A stretch of DNA of 64,000 nt from Demetria terragena DSM 11295 (GTDB taxonomy: Bacteria > Actinomycetota > Actinomycetes > Actinomycetales > Dermatophilaceae), in assembly GCF_000376825.1 (NCBI RefSeq), contig NZ_AQXW01000003.1, forward strand, positions 62,001 through 126,000, given 5' to 3'. Below the pieces are notes generated by a model. That model did no database searches, was not told where the DNA came from, and worked only from the letters and a program-made list of their open reading frames with translations. How positions within the stretch are numbered: the first letter of the stretch is position 1; each line of letters opens with the position of its first letter. The position numbers and the translations under genes were made by a program. Positions 25,581 to 35,179 of this stretch are shown piece by piece.

Positions 25581-26753
25581 ATGCCGACGACCACCGATGA
25601 AAACGCCACTGCCACAGACCATCCGGACGAAAATTCGGGTGGCGCGCTGACACTTCGCAGTGTGCGCAAGGACTTTGGCGGGGTTACCGCGCTCACGGCG
25701 ATCGACCTGGAGATTAGGGCTGGTGAGTTCCTCTCGCTCCTTGGTCCCTCTGGCTGTGGCAAGACCACCTTGCTGCGGATGATTGCGGGATTCGAGGCAC
25801 CCACCTCGGGCTCTATCGAGCTCGACGGCCAGGACCTCACTGCGCTGCCGCCCTACCGCCGCCCGGTCAACACGGTCTTTCAGTCGTACGCGCTCTTCCC
25901 GCATATGACAGTCGCCGACAACGTGGCCTATGGGCTGAAGCGCTCGGGTGTGCCCCGGCGCGAGATTGGCGCACAAGTGATGGAGGGCTTGCGGCTGGTG
26001 CGGATGGAGTCTTTCGCCGACCGAAAGCCGGCAATGCTGTCGGGCGGTCAACAGCAGCGAGTGGCGTTGGCTCGGGCTCTGGTCAACCGACCCCGCGTCC
26101 TTCTGCTCGATGAGCCGATGAGCGCGCTCGACCGCAAACTCCGTGAGGAGATGCAACTTGAACTCATCCGGTTGCACTCCGAACTCGGACTGACCTTCAT
26201 CTTCGTCACCCATGACCAGGAAGAAGCGCTGGCCATGAGCGATCGGATCGTCGTGCTCGAGGGCGGGATGGTGCAGCAGATCGGCGGGGCAGAGGACATC
26301 TACCGCGCGCCAGCTAACGCCTTCGTCGCTGGCTTCATCGGGCGGCAGAACTTCCTCGACGTCACATTCGATGCGGTCTCCGGCGATATGGCACAGCTGC
26401 GCGCAGAGCACGGTGTGCTGACCGTGCCGGCCGCGCTGGTGACCGACCGTGCACCGGGGGAAAAGCTGCGCGCGACGGTGCGCCCAGAGACCATCCGGGT
26501 GGCGAATGCCGAGGGAAGTCAAGGTGTTTCGAGTGCGACGGACACGTCGAACGAGGTAGTCGGCACGCTGATGGGCGAGTCATTCCTTGGCGATGTGGTG
26601 CAGTACCTCGTGCGCCTGCCGAACGGCCAGGAGGTCGTGGCCCGGGCCAGCGCTGTGGCGGCGCCCACGGTTCACGAGGGGCGTCCGGTTCGCCTGAGTT
26701 GGGCGTCGGAGGCGGTCGCCGTCTTCAACGCCGTAGGCGCGAGCGATGACTGA
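25581..26753 (+). CDS. potA: Spermidine/putrescine-type ABC transporter ATP-binding protein
   Basis: This 390-residue ATPase has Walker A LGPSGCGKTT, signature LSGGQQQR and Walker B LLLDEPMSALD, followed by a C-terminal TOBE region (about 300-385). This matches the PotA class, which energises uptake of polyamines or related cations. AGAAGGAG lies before ATG 25581. Its final 8 bp overlap the binding-protein gene. The substrate is inferred from the neighbouring catabolic genes. Confidence 0.88.
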   Translation: MPTTTDENATATDHPDENSGGALTLRSVRKDFGGVTALTAIDLEIRAGEFLSLLGPSGCGKTTLLRMIAGFEAPTSGSIELDGQDLTALPPYRRPVNTVFQSYALFPHMTVADNVAYGLKRSGVPRREIGAQVMEGLRLVRMESFADRKPAMLSGGQQQRVALARALVNRPRVLLLDEPMSALDRKLREEMQLELIRLHSELGLTFIFVTHDQEEALAMSDRIVVLEGGMVQQIGGAEDIYRAPANAFVAGFIGRQNFLDVTFDAVSGDMAQLRAEHGVLTVPAALVTDRAPGEKLRATVRPETIRVANAEGSQGVSSATDTSNEVVGTLMGESFLGDVVQYLVRLPNGQEVVARASAVAAPTVHEGRPVRLSWASEAVAVFNAVGASDD

Positions 26754-27897
26754 GCGAGTGCGAGTCCTGGGATCTGCAGGGCTCAGCCATCGACTCACCC
26801 GACGCGGCATGTTGACGGGGCTGGCCGCTGCCGGAGTCGGCGTCGTCAGTGGTTGCGGGAGCGGAAAGGTCGCATCCTCGCCGCCACTCGACGGCGAGCG
26901 TGAAGACCAACTGACCATGTACTCCTGGGGTGACTACGACGACCCCGCGGTCCTGAAGGCATTCCGGAGGAAGTTCGACGTCCTCCTCCAGGTCGACTCT
27001 TTCGGGTCCAACGAAGAGATGATGGCCAAACTGGGCGCTTCTCGCGGTACCTCGGGCTACGACATCGTGGTGCCCACGGGCTTGGTCATCCCGCAGATGG
27101 TCAAACACGATCAGCTGCAAAAACTCGACAAGTCCCTGTTGCCCAACTTGTCCACGATGGATCCCAACTTCCTTGGGCAACCCTTTGACCCCAAGAACAC
27201 CTACTCGGTGTGCAAGAACTGGGGTACGACCGGCTTTGTCTTCGACAAGACCGTCCACCGAGGCCGCTACACCAGTTGGAAGGACTTCTTGGACCTTGCC
27301 AAGGGCCCCGCTTCCGGCAAGACGTCGCTCCTCGAAGACCCGTGGGAGGTGTGCTCGATTGCTCTCGGGATCAGCGGGTACGACTTGAATACCGTTGATG
27401 CCCAAGAACTTTCGAAATGTCGGGACATAGTTGTCAACCAGTTGGCGCCGCACGTTCGAGCCTACTTGAGCAACGTGTCGACCCCGATGGGCCAAGGAGG
27501 CTTCACACTGATGCAAGCCTTCAACGGCGACGCCCGCCTCGGCATGCAGGAGAGCGACAATCCCGAGCGATGGGCCTTCGTCTTTCCCTCCCCGTCTGCG
27601 AATTTGTGGACGGACAACTGGTGTCTCGCCACGGGTGCGCCGCACCCGGATGCCGCGCACGACTTCATCAACTACATCATCGCGCCTGACCAGGCCATGG
27701 CCGAGGTGGATTATCACGGCTATCCGACCGGGTCGAAGGTGTTCTTGGACCCGAAGGTCGCGTCCAAGTTTGACCTGTCGGAGTTGATTTTTCCCACCCA
27801 GAAGGTGCTCGACCGACTGACCGTGTCGGAGTTCGGCAGCGGTCAGCAGGCGAGAGTCGACATCCTCACCCGCGCCAAGGTCAGGAGCGGAGCATGA
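26746..27897 (+). CDS. potD: Polyamine-type ABC transporter substrate-binding lipoprotein
   Basis: This 383-residue extracytoplasmic binding protein has a twin-arginine-like start (LTRRGMLTG), a hydrophobic core and the lipobox VVSGC, so it may be Tat-exported and lipid-anchored. The mature protein begins the PotD pattern with LTMYSWGDYDDPAVLKAF and continues GYDIVVPTGLVIPQM and later NWCLATGAPHPDAAHDFINY. The ligand is predicted to be putrescine, spermidine or a related amine. It overlaps potA by 8 bp and potB by 4 bp (ATGA). Confidence 0.85.
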   Translation: MTERVRVLGSAGLSHRLTRRGMLTGLAAAGVGVVSGCGSGKVASSPPLDGEREDQLTMYSWGDYDDPAVLKAFRRKFDVLLQVDSFGSNEEMMAKLGASRGTSGYDIVVPTGLVIPQMVKHDQLQKLDKSLLPNLSTMDPNFLGQPFDPKNTYSVCKNWGTTGFVFDKTVHRGRYTSWKDFLDLAKGPASGKTSLLEDPWEVCSIALGISGYDLNTVDAQELSKCRDIVVNQLAPHVRAYLSNVSTPMGQGGFTLMQAFNGDARLGMQESDNPERWAFVFPSPSANLWTDNWCLATGAPHPDAAHDFINYIIAPDQAMAEVDYHGYPTGSKVFLDPKVASKFDLSELIFPTQKVLDRLTVSEFGSGQQARVDILTRAKVRSGA

Positions 27898-28808
27898 AAC
27901 GAATCGCCGAACGATTCATGGGCCCGGGCGCATTGGCCTTCCCGACGTGGGCATATGCCGTCTTCTTCTTCGTCGTGCCCGTCGCCCTCGTGCTCTTCTA
28001 TAGCTTTGGTTACAAGCCCGACGAGTTCACCGCTGTCGCAACGGACTCGCTCACCTTCGACCGATACGGCGAGGCGCTCAGCGGGACCTTCCTCACGACG
28101 TTCGGCCATACCCTTCGGATCTCGATCTTGGGGACGGCGTTGTGCCTGCTGATCTCCGTGCCGTTCGCCTATTGGCTCGCGGTGAAGGTGTCGCCGGGGC
28201 GCCGCGGATTGTTGCTCGCTCTGGTCATGATTCCGTTCTGGACCAACTTCCTGGTGCGCACCCTGGGCTGGCAGATCATGCTCTCGCCGCAGGGATTCCT
28301 CTCCGACGGTCTGCAGTCCCTTGGACTCACGGATTCACCGCTTGAGATCTTGTACACGCGGCTCGCGGTTCAGATTGGTGTGGTTTACAACTATCTGCCG
28401 CTCATGGTGCTCCCGCTCTTCGTTGCCATGGACTCCGCTGGCAAGTCATTGCGTGAAGCGAGCCAAGACCTAGGAGCCGCTCGCTGGTCGACCTTTCGAC
28501 ACATCACGCTCCCGATGGCGATGCCGGGCGTGGTCAGTGGGTGCCTGCTGGTGTTCATCCCGCTGACCGGAGATTACGTGACCGCCTCCGTACTCGGTGG
28601 TGCGAGCGGCTCGATGATCGGACAGAGCATTGCGGATCAATTCAATACGGCACAGAACTGGGCGCTAGGTGCAGCAATGGCTGTCGTCCTGGTGCTCGCC
28701 ACCGTCACCGTCCTGGCCCTTGCGGCAATCCTGAGTTGGGTTATCCGTCGAGTTCTGGCCCGTATCAACCGCATTGAGCTGCCGACGAGCGAAGGAGCAG
28801 GCGCATGA
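27894..28808 (+). CDS. potB: Polyamine-type ABC transporter permease, PotB
   Basis: This 304-residue protein has six predicted membrane helices and the cytoplasmic EAA loop SLREASQDLGAARWSTFRHITLP near residue 185. It is the first membrane subunit of the polyamine importer. ATG 27894 and the stop at 28808 both share 4 bp with neighbouring genes, so potDBC are probably coupled. Confidence 0.88.
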   Translation: MKRIAERFMGPGALAFPTWAYAVFFFVVPVALVLFYSFGYKPDEFTAVATDSLTFDRYGEALSGTFLTTFGHTLRISILGTALCLLISVPFAYWLAVKVSPGRRGLLLALVMIPFWTNFLVRTLGWQIMLSPQGFLSDGLQSLGLTDSPLEILYTRLAVQIGVVYNYLPLMVLPLFVAMDSAGKSLREASQDLGAARWSTFRHITLPMAMPGVVSGCLLVFIPLTGDYVTASVLGGASGSMIGQSIADQFNTAQNWALGAAMAVVLVLATVTVLALAAILSWVIRRVLARINRIELPTSEGAGA

Positions 28809-29665
28809 CCATGCACAGTCGTCGGCGATCGTGGACCGATATCGGCCTTTTGCTGTGGGGATGCGCGGTCTTCGTGTTCCTCTTCTTGCCGATCGCGGTC
28901 ATCGTCGTCTACTCCTTCAACAACGGCCGCATCCTGACCAACCTGTCCGGGTTCGGGCTCAATGCGTACGACAGCGCCCTCAACAACGAGATCATCCGGT
29001 CATCAGTGGCGACCTCTCTCAAGGCGGCCGCCGGTTCAGCAGCGCTTGCCACGGTGCTTGGTACGGCGGGCGGTATCGCCCTGGCGCGAGCCAGGCGTGG
29101 AGCGTGGTGGGCCGTCGGTCTCACCGTCCTCCTTGGCCTGACCCTGGTCACCCCGGAAATTGTGGACGGTGTGTCCTTCTTGCCCTGGTTCGTGACGCTG
29201 GGTGTTGACGGCGGCCTGACACCGTTCAACAACGGCATGGTTCGTCTGGTCATCTCGCACGCGATGTTCTCGGTGGCCGTGGTCACCTTCATCGTGCGGG
29301 CACGGATGGCCGGCGTCGACCGGTCGCTGGAAGAAGCCGCCGGTGACCTCGGCGCCAATGGGTGGCGTGCGTTCAAGGACGTCACCTTGCCTATCGCAGC
29401 GCCTGGCGTACTGGCGGGTGCGCTGATGGCGTTTACGCTCAGCCTGGACAACACGATCTTGTCGAGTTTTGTCCAGCAGCCTGGCTACACCCCGTGGCCG
29501 GTCTACATCTTCTCCTCGCTCCGGGTCGGTTTGCGGCCCGAAGTGGCGGCGATGTCCACCATCATGTTGCTCCTGACCTTGGTGGCACTTGCCGTGGTGG
29601 CGGTGGTCTTGCGCCGATCCGGAGATTCATCAACAGCCATCGTCAAGGCGATGGCGGGGAGTTAG
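28805..29665 (+). CDS. potC: Polyamine-type ABC transporter permease, PotC
   Basis: This 286-residue second membrane subunit has six helices and the EAA loop SLEEAAGDLGANGWRAFKDV (about 176-195), followed by TLPIAAPGVLAGALMAF. LDNTILSSFVQQPG is typical of PotC. ATG 28805 overlaps the potB stop. Two bases separate its stop from the oxidase ATG. Confidence 0.88.
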   Translation: MTMHSRRRSWTDIGLLLWGCAVFVFLFLPIAVIVVYSFNNGRILTNLSGFGLNAYDSALNNEIIRSSVATSLKAAAGSAALATVLGTAGGIALARARRGAWWAVGLTVLLGLTLVTPEIVDGVSFLPWFVTLGVDGGLTPFNNGMVRLVISHAMFSVAVVTFIVRARMAGVDRSLEEAAGDLGANGWRAFKDVTLPIAAPGVLAGALMAFTLSLDNTILSSFVQQPGYTPWPVYIFSSLRVGLRPEVAAMSTIMLLLTLVALAVVAVVLRRSGDSSTAIVKAMAGS

Positions 29666-29667
29666 GC

Positions 29668-31044
29668 ATGAAGAGTGCGCTCGAGGGTATTTCCACCCTT
29701 CCCTTCTGGCTCGATGACCCGGCGCGGCCGGAGCCGACCCCACCTCTGATCGGCCCCCGTGGCGCCGACCTGGCAATCGTGGGTGGTGGATTCACCGGAT
29801 TGTGGACCGCGTTGCAGGCCAAAGAAGCCGATCCAGATCGGTCCGTGGTGCTGCTTGAAGCCGAGACCGTCGGATGGGCGGCATCGGGGCGCAATGGCGG
29901 CTTCTGCTCAGCCAGCCTCACCCACGGGGCCGACAACGGTGCGGCCCACCTGCCGGGCGAGAACGCGCGCTTGATCGAGTTGGGGTTGGAGAACCTCGAT
30001 GCCATCGAAGCGAGTGTGGCCCGTTACGACCTCGACTGCGAGTTCGAACGGACTGGCGAAATCACGATCGCGACCGAAGCGTACCAAGTCGAGGACTTGC
30101 GCGCTGGGCACGACCCGGCCCACGGGATCTACTGGCTGGACCGGGACGAACTCGCTGCCCGGGTGCGCTCTCCTCAATACCTTGGCGGACTGTGGGACTC
30201 ACGCGGTAACGCCATGATCAACCCAGCGAAACTCTGTTGGGAGCTCCGCCGAGTCCTCCTCGAGCTCGGCGTCACCGTCCACGAGAACAGCCCGGTGCGT
30301 TCGCTGACCGCAGACTCCACGAGCGTCACGCTGAAGACCGATCGCGGTTTGGTCAAAGCGAACCGAGTTGCCTTGGGCACCAACGTTTTTCCGTCACTGC
30401 TGCGCCGAACCCGGCTGCACACCGTTCCGGTTTACGACTACGCCCTCATGACTGAGCCCCTGAGCGCCGAGCAGCTCGAAGCGATCGGTTGGCACGGGAG
30501 AGAAGGCCTCAACGACAGTGCCAATAGATTCCACTACTTCCGGCTCAGCGCGGACAACCGCATCCTGTGGGGTGGCTGGGACGCCGTCTACCACTTCGGG
30601 GGTAAGGTCCAATCCCGCTACGACCAGCGCCAAGAAACCTTCGAGACCCTGTCGCGGCAGTTCTTCGAGACCTTCCCCGACTTGCGCGGGCTGCGGTTTA
30701 CGCACGCCTGGGGTGGAGCCATCGACACCTGCACCAGGTTTTTCCCGTTTTTCACCACCGCGCACGACGGTCGGGTTGCCTACACCGCCGGATTCACCGG
30801 CCTCGGTGTCGGTGCCAGTCGGTTCGCAGGTCGGGTGATGCTCGATCTGCTGTCGGAGACAGACACCGAACTCACCCAGTTGGAGATGGTGCGCTCCAAG
30901 CCGCTGCCGTTCCCACCCGAGCCCTTTGCCTGGGCAGGGATCACGGCCACGACCAAAGCCTTGATTGCGGCCGATGAGAACCAGGGTCGGCGCGGTCTGC
31001 TGTTGCGGACCTTGGACCGGTTCGGGCTTGGCTTCGACAGCTAA
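29668..31044 (+). CDS. FAD-dependent amine oxidase/oxidoreductase (PuuB-like)
   Basis: This 458-residue DAO-family flavoprotein has the dinucleotide-binding motif LAIVGGGFTGLWTALQA (about 34-50), GWAASGRNGGFCS and the C-terminal FAD contact YTAGFTGLGVGASRFAGRV. It resembles gamma-glutamylputrescine oxidases (PuuB) and related amine oxidases that turn an amine into an aldehyde, which the cluster's aldehyde dehydrogenase could then oxidise. No gamma-glutamylputrescine synthetase (PuuA) is present here, so free putrescine or an acyl-polyamine may be the substrate. The start is ATG 29668. Confidence 0.82.
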   Translation: MKSALEGISTLPFWLDDPARPEPTPPLIGPRGADLAIVGGGFTGLWTALQAKEADPDRSVVLLEAETVGWAASGRNGGFCSASLTHGADNGAAHLPGENARLIELGLENLDAIEASVARYDLDCEFERTGEITIATEAYQVEDLRAGHDPAHGIYWLDRDELAARVRSPQYLGGLWDSRGNAMINPAKLCWELRRVLLELGVTVHENSPVRSLTADSTSVTLKTDRGLVKANRVALGTNVFPSLLRRTRLHTVPVYDYALMTEPLSAEQLEAIGWHGREGLNDSANRFHYFRLSADNRILWGGWDAVYHFGGKVQSRYDQRQETFETLSRQFFETFPDLRGLRFTHAWGGAIDTCTRFFPFFTTAHDGRVAYTAGFTGLGVGASRFAGRVMLDLLSETDTELTQLEMVRSKPLPFPPEPFAWAGITATTKALIAADENQGRRGLLLRTLDRFGLGFDS

Positions 31045-31047
31045 CCG

Positions 31048-32364
31048 CTAGGGCTGGACGTTGGGCGACTGGTCGTTGTTCAACGCGTTGAATAACGCCT
31101 TTGCCTTCGGCTCGTCCCAAAACACATAGTTGCCCGTGCGGGACTCATCGATCGGCACCTGGATCGACTGACCCGACCCGCCACTCACCTTGCGCAGCGC
31201 CATGAGGATCCGGAAGGCATTCCACGGCGACTGCTCCTGGTCCACGGCGACCCCCTGGGCGCCCTCGACGCCCATGTTGCGCAGCTTCCACGGGTTCAGC
31301 ACATTCTGCGGCGAGGCCATTTTTTTGGTGAGTGCACCGAGGAACTCGCGCTGGCGTTCGGCGCGGCCGAGGTCGCCCCGCGGGTCGGAATAGCGCGCCC
31401 GGACATAGCCAAGTGCGTTCTTCCCGTCGAGTTCCTGGCAACCGGCCGGCAGGTCGATGTGGGCCTTCTCGTCCTTCATGGGCTTGTCGAGGCACATCTC
31501 CACGCCGCCGACAGCGTCCACCACGGAGGCGAACCCACCGAAGCCGATCTCCATATAGCGCTCGATCCGCAAACCGGTCTCTTGCTCCACAGTCTGGGTG
31601 AGCAGTTTTGGCCCGCCTCGCGCATAGGCCGCGTTGATGCGGCTTTCACCGCGGCCAGGAACCTGGACGAGGGAGTCGCGGGGCAGAGACACCAGCGTGG
31701 GGTCACCACTTTCGGGCATGTGCAAGACCATGATCGAGTCGGTACGCCGCCCCGCAGCAGACCCCGTGCCCAGTTCCTTGCGTTCTTCGCCGCTCAAACC
31801 CTCGCGTGAGTCCGATCCCACGAGCAGGACATTGGTGCCCTTGCCTTCCGCGGGCCGATTGTCCGTGGGAATCGCATCCACCTTCTCCACGGACTTCCAG
31901 GCGGAGTTGGCGGCCCACAGGATCGCGCCGATCCAGAGCAGCAGGACCACCAGGATTCCGGCGATCCACTTGCGTGCTCGTCCCCGGCGTCGCCGAGGAG
32001 GACGCGGCGGGCGAGGTGGCTGGCCTCCACCTGGTCGCTGGGGCGGGCGACCACCTGCTGGGGGAGGCGCGGGACGCCCGGTAGGAAGTTGCTGCGTGCG
32101 ATCGGGGCCGTACCCCTGGTCGAAGTCACCACTCTGCTGACTTGGGGCGTACTGCGGACGGGAGCCAGGTGGAATGGCCTGAGTGTCATCGGCTGCGGCC
32201 CGACGGGGGCGCTGCGGCATCGGCCGAGCGTCGTCACGGGGCGGCGGTGCTGGGCGTCCAGTGGGCATCGCCTCGGTGTTATCAGAGGCCGGGTGTCGCG
32301 GGAGGCGGCGGCGGGGCTGATCATCTGCAGGCACCACGGAAGGGTAGCGGCCAACACTGGACAT
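31048..32364 (-). CDS. LytR-CpsA-Psr (LCP) family glycopolymer ligase
   Basis: This 438-residue membrane-anchored enzyme probably transfers a lipid-linked glycopolymer onto peptidoglycan. The N-terminal 130 or so residues are proline- and arginine-rich and cytoplasmic. One transmembrane helix follows (KWIAGILVVLLLWIGAILW). The extracellular LCP domain contains LLVGSDSREG, RRTDSIMVLHM, LVSLPRDSLVQVPG, YMEIGFGGFASVVDAVGGV and RARYSDPRGDLGRAERQ, whose Arg and Asp bind the pyrophosphate and metal. I chose ATG 32364. The open frame reaches 32448, and no strong RBS is visible at either site. It is divergent from the glycosyltransferase and fits the nearby polymer-export genes. Confidence 0.88.
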   Translation of the reverse strand: MSSVGRYPSVVPADDQPRRRLPRHPASDNTEAMPTGRPAPPPRDDARPMPQRPRRAAADDTQAIPPGSRPQYAPSQQSGDFDQGYGPDRTQQLPTGRPAPPPAGGRPPQRPGGGQPPRPPRPPRRRRGRARKWIAGILVVLLLWIGAILWAANSAWKSVEKVDAIPTDNRPAEGKGTNVLLVGSDSREGLSGEERKELGTGSAAGRRTDSIMVLHMPESGDPTLVSLPRDSLVQVPGRGESRINAAYARGGPKLLTQTVEQETGLRIERYMEIGFGGFASVVDAVGGVEMCLDKPMKDEKAHIDLPAGCQELDGKNALGYVRARYSDPRGDLGRAERQREFLGALTKKMASPQNVLNPWKLRNMGVEGAQGVAVDQEQSPWNAFRILMALRKVSGGSGQSIQVPIDESRTGNYVFWDEPKAKALFNALNNDQSPNVQP

Positions 32365-32436
32365 TCGCGGGACGTGAGGTAACGGGCAGGTCGACTGATG
32401 ATCGGAGCGCTCGCTCCGGGTAACCTCAGGGGCGCG

Positions 32437-33516
32437 ATGAAAGCACACGAAGACACGCCACCCGGCACGACACGGCAGACCACAGCAAGCAGCCCCGTCA
32501 GTTCAGCGATCTCGGTCGTCATGCCCATCCTCAATGAGGAGACGCACCTGGCTGAGTCGGTGGCGGCCGTGCTCGCGCAAGAGGTCGATGGCGATATCGA
32601 GGTCGTGCTCGCAGTTGGACCTTCCCAGGACCAGACCATGGAGGTCGCGCAGCGGCTCGCGGCGGCCGATCCCCGGGTCACGGTGATCGCTAATCCCAGC
32701 GGACGCACCCCTGATGCGTTGAACGCCGCGCTCGGCGTGGCCCGCCATCCGGTGATCGCGCGCGTGGACGGGCACGGCATCCTGTCGCCGCGATATCTGC
32801 AGACGGCGTTGGAAACGTTGGCGCAGACTGGTGCCGCCAATGTCGGTGGGATCATGGATGCCGTCGGCGTCACCGCTTTTGAGAAGGCCGTCGCCCTGGC
32901 CATGAAGTCGCCCGTCGGGGTCGGCGGGGCGCGATTCAAACTGGGCGGCGAGGCAGGGGAGTCCGAGACGGTCTATCTCGGGGTGTTCCGCCGTGAGTGG
33001 TTGGAGCGGGTCGGCGGCTACGACTCCCGGTTCACCCGCGCCCAGGATTGGGAGATGAACTTCCGGATCCGCCAGCAGGGTGGCGTCGTGTGGTTTACCC
33101 CCGACCTGAAGGTCGAATACCGTCCACGCGGTTCGTTCCGTGCGTTGGCCCGCCAGTACCTCGAGTACGGCCGCTGGCGCCGGGTCGTGGCCCGTCAACA
33201 CTCTGGATCGATCAACCTGCGCTACCTGGCACCGCCTGCAGCCACCGCGGCGATCGCCGCTGGCGCGGTCGGCGGCTTGTGGTGGCGCCCGCTGTGGGTC
33301 ATCCCTGGCGGATACCTGAGTGCCATCACGCTCGCTGGTGCGGTGATCTCCCGGGGTGCCCCGGCACCGGTCGCCGTGCGCGTGGCCCCAGTGCTGGCGA
33401 CGATGCACCTCACGTGGGGATATGGCTTCCTGACTTCTCGCATCAACCTGGCCGACGACGTGTCGACCGACACACCGCAGGCTCCGCTTCCGGACCCGAC
33501 TGGCCCGATAACCTGA
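32437..33516 (+). CDS. GT2 glycosyltransferase (ExoA-like)
   Basis: This 359-residue GT-A enzyme has ISVVMPILNEETHLAESV at the N-terminus, a nucleotide-sugar/metal motif in VIARVDGHG (DGH in place of DxD), and the acceptor-side TRAQDWEMNFRI. Two hydrophobic C-terminal segments (AATAAIAAGAVGGLWW; GYLSAITLAGAVI) anchor it in the membrane. Similar proteins build succinoglycan or cell-envelope glycans on lipid carriers. I chose ATG 32437 because it has AGGGG just upstream. ATG 32398 is the alternative. It precedes the ABC export genes by 39 bp. Confidence 0.85.
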   Translation: MKAHEDTPPGTTRQTTASSPVSSAISVVMPILNEETHLAESVAAVLAQEVDGDIEVVLAVGPSQDQTMEVAQRLAAADPRVTVIANPSGRTPDALNAALGVARHPVIARVDGHGILSPRYLQTALETLAQTGAANVGGIMDAVGVTAFEKAVALAMKSPVGVGGARFKLGGEAGESETVYLGVFRREWLERVGGYDSRFTRAQDWEMNFRIRQQGGVVWFTPDLKVEYRPRGSFRALARQYLEYGRWRRVVARQHSGSINLRYLAPPAATAAIAAGAVGGLWWRPLWVIPGGYLSAITLAGAVISRGAPAPVAVRVAPVLATMHLTWGYGFLTSRINLADDVSTDTPQAPLPDPTGPIT

Positions 33517-33555
33517 GCCCGGCACTTCCTGCACCGACGAGCCGCAGGATTTCCG

Positions 33556-34407
33556 ATGACAAAGGACGCTATGGACCTTCGAGTGCGCGCGGCCAGGATG
33601 TGGCAGGACCGAAAGATCCTGGACACGCTGGTACGCCGTGACTTGCGGGTCCGCTATGCCCGCAGCGCGCTGGGCTACCTGTGGACCCTGATCGATCCGC
33701 TCGCGATGGGTTTCATCTACTTCTTTGTTTTCGGTCTCATCCTCAATGCCGACCGAGGCACACCGATGCCCTTCATCGTGTTCTTGCTCGCGGGTCTGCT
33801 GCCCTGGAACTGGTTCAACACCAGCGTGACCGAGACCGCCCGCGCGCTGAACGCCGAGCGAAAATTGGTCCGGTCGACCAACATTCCGCGCGAATTCTGG
33901 GTCATGCGAGTCGTGCTAGCCAAGGGCGTGGAGTTCTTACTGTCGCTGCCGGTGCTGGCCTTCTTCATCGTGCTGGCAATGGCTGGCGTACCCCACATCA
34001 GTACCGGCGGAAGCATCGGGCTGAACTGGTACCTCCTGATGGTTCCGGTGGCTCTGGTCATTCAGTTGATGTTGTGCATCGGCATTGGCCTGATCATGGC
34101 GCCGCTGGGCTCGTTGGCGGACGACTTCGTCCGGCTGGTCCGCATCCTGCTGCGGATGATGTTCTATCTCTCGGCGATCCTGTATCCGATGAGTTTGGTG
34201 GAAGAGAAGGCTCCAGAGTGGGCCGCTACCCTGCTCTCGTTCAACCCGATGATTGGCATCATCGACATGTACCGGATGGGGCTTGCAAACGGCCAGAGTC
34301 CGAATCTGCTGGCTTGGGGTGCGGCAGCGGTCATCGCGATCTTCTGGCTGTTCTTCGGGCTGTGGGTGTTCCGGCGCCTGGAGCCGGCCGTACTGAAGGA
34401 GATCTGA
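33556..34407 (+). CDS. ABC-2 polysaccharide export permease (Wzm/TagG-like)
   Basis: This 283-residue permease has about six transmembrane helices and the family pattern RVRYARSALGYLWTLIDPL near the N-terminus. It should flip a completed lipid-linked polysaccharide or teichoic-acid-like polymer to the outside with the ATPase encoded next. AGGA lies upstream of ATG 33556. The ATPase GTG begins 2 bp after its stop. Confidence 0.9.
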   Translation: MTKDAMDLRVRAARMWQDRKILDTLVRRDLRVRYARSALGYLWTLIDPLAMGFIYFFVFGLILNADRGTPMPFIVFLLAGLLPWNWFNTSVTETARALNAERKLVRSTNIPREFWVMRVVLAKGVEFLLSLPVLAFFIVLAMAGVPHISTGGSIGLNWYLLMVPVALVIQLMLCIGIGLIMAPLGSLADDFVRLVRILLRMMFYLSAILYPMSLVEEKAPEWAATLLSFNPMIGIIDMYRMGLANGQSPNLLAWGAAAVIAIFWLFFGLWVFRRLEPAVLKEI

Positions 34408-34408
34408 C

Positions 34409-35179
34409 GTGAGCTTGGAGTGGAAGACGTCAGTGGGCGAGCCCGTCATCAGTGTGGAGAACCTGGGAATCGAGTTTCTGCGCGGGCGAAAGCGCAAACT
34501 GTCCTTGCGCGAGATGGTCTACACCCGCAAGACGACCCACAACAAGGACACCTTCTGGCCACTGGAAGACATCAGCTTTGAGGTGGGTCGGGGCGAAGGC
34601 GTGGGACTGGTCGGTGGCAATGGCGAGGGGAAGTCCACCCTGCTCAAACTCATTGCCGGAACCTTGCTCCCAGATCGCGGTCGGGCCGTTGTACGCGAAG
34701 GCGTGGCACCGCTGATTGAACTCACCGGTGGGTTCGTGGGTGACCTCTCGGCCCGGGAGAATGTCTATCTCACTGCGGCGTTGCACGGCATGTCCGAGGA
34801 GCAGATCGAGGAGCGCTTCGAGGAGATCGTGAAATTCGCCGGGCCGCAGGTGAAGGCCGGCCTGGACGCACCCTTCCGGCACTTCTCCTCGGGCATGCAG
34901 GTCCGGCTGGGCTTTGCCGTGATCACGTGCCTCGACGAGCCGATCATCTTGGTCGATGAGGTGCTTGCCGTGGGTGACAAGAAGTTCCGCGAGAAGTGCT
35001 ATGACCGGATGGAAGGGCTGCTGGAGGAAGGGCGGACACTGTTCTTGGTCTCGCACAACGAGCGTGACCTGAAGCGGTTCTGTACCCGCGGTATCTATCT
35101 GCGGCAGGGACTGGTCGCAGCCGACGGCCAGATGAACGACGTCATCGCGCAATACAACGAGGACATCCTCTCCTCCTGA
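34409..35179 (+). CDS. ABC polysaccharide export ATPase (Wzt/TagH-like, short form)
   Basis: This 256-residue ATPase has Walker A GGNGEGKST, a degenerate signature FSSGMQVRL (SSGM for LSGG, usual in this export class) and Walker B IILVDEVLAVGD. The N-terminal SLREMVYTRK insertion is typical of TagH/Wzt proteins. It lacks the C-terminal carbohydrate-binding domain found in long Wzt proteins, so it probably does not read a terminal sugar cap itself. Its TGA directly abuts the convergent CoA-transferase stop codon with no spacer. Confidence 0.9.
   Translation: MSLEWKTSVGEPVISVENLGIEFLRGRKRKLSLREMVYTRKTTHNKDTFWPLEDISFEVGRGEGVGLVGGNGEGKSTLLKLIAGTLLPDRGRAVVREGVAPLIELTGGFVGDLSARENVYLTAALHGMSEEQIEERFEEIVKFAGPQVKAGLDAPFRHFSSGMQVRLGFAVITCLDEPIILVDEVLAVGDKKFREKCYDRMEGLLEEGRTLFLVSHNERDLKRFCTRGIYLRQGLVAADGQMNDVIAQYNEDILSS

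Noticed and set aside
29668-31044. Sarcosine or glycine oxidase identity for the FAD oxidoreductase
   Set aside because: The DAO fold allows it, but operon linkage to a PotABCD-type importer and an aldehyde dehydrogenase favours an amine oxidase role.
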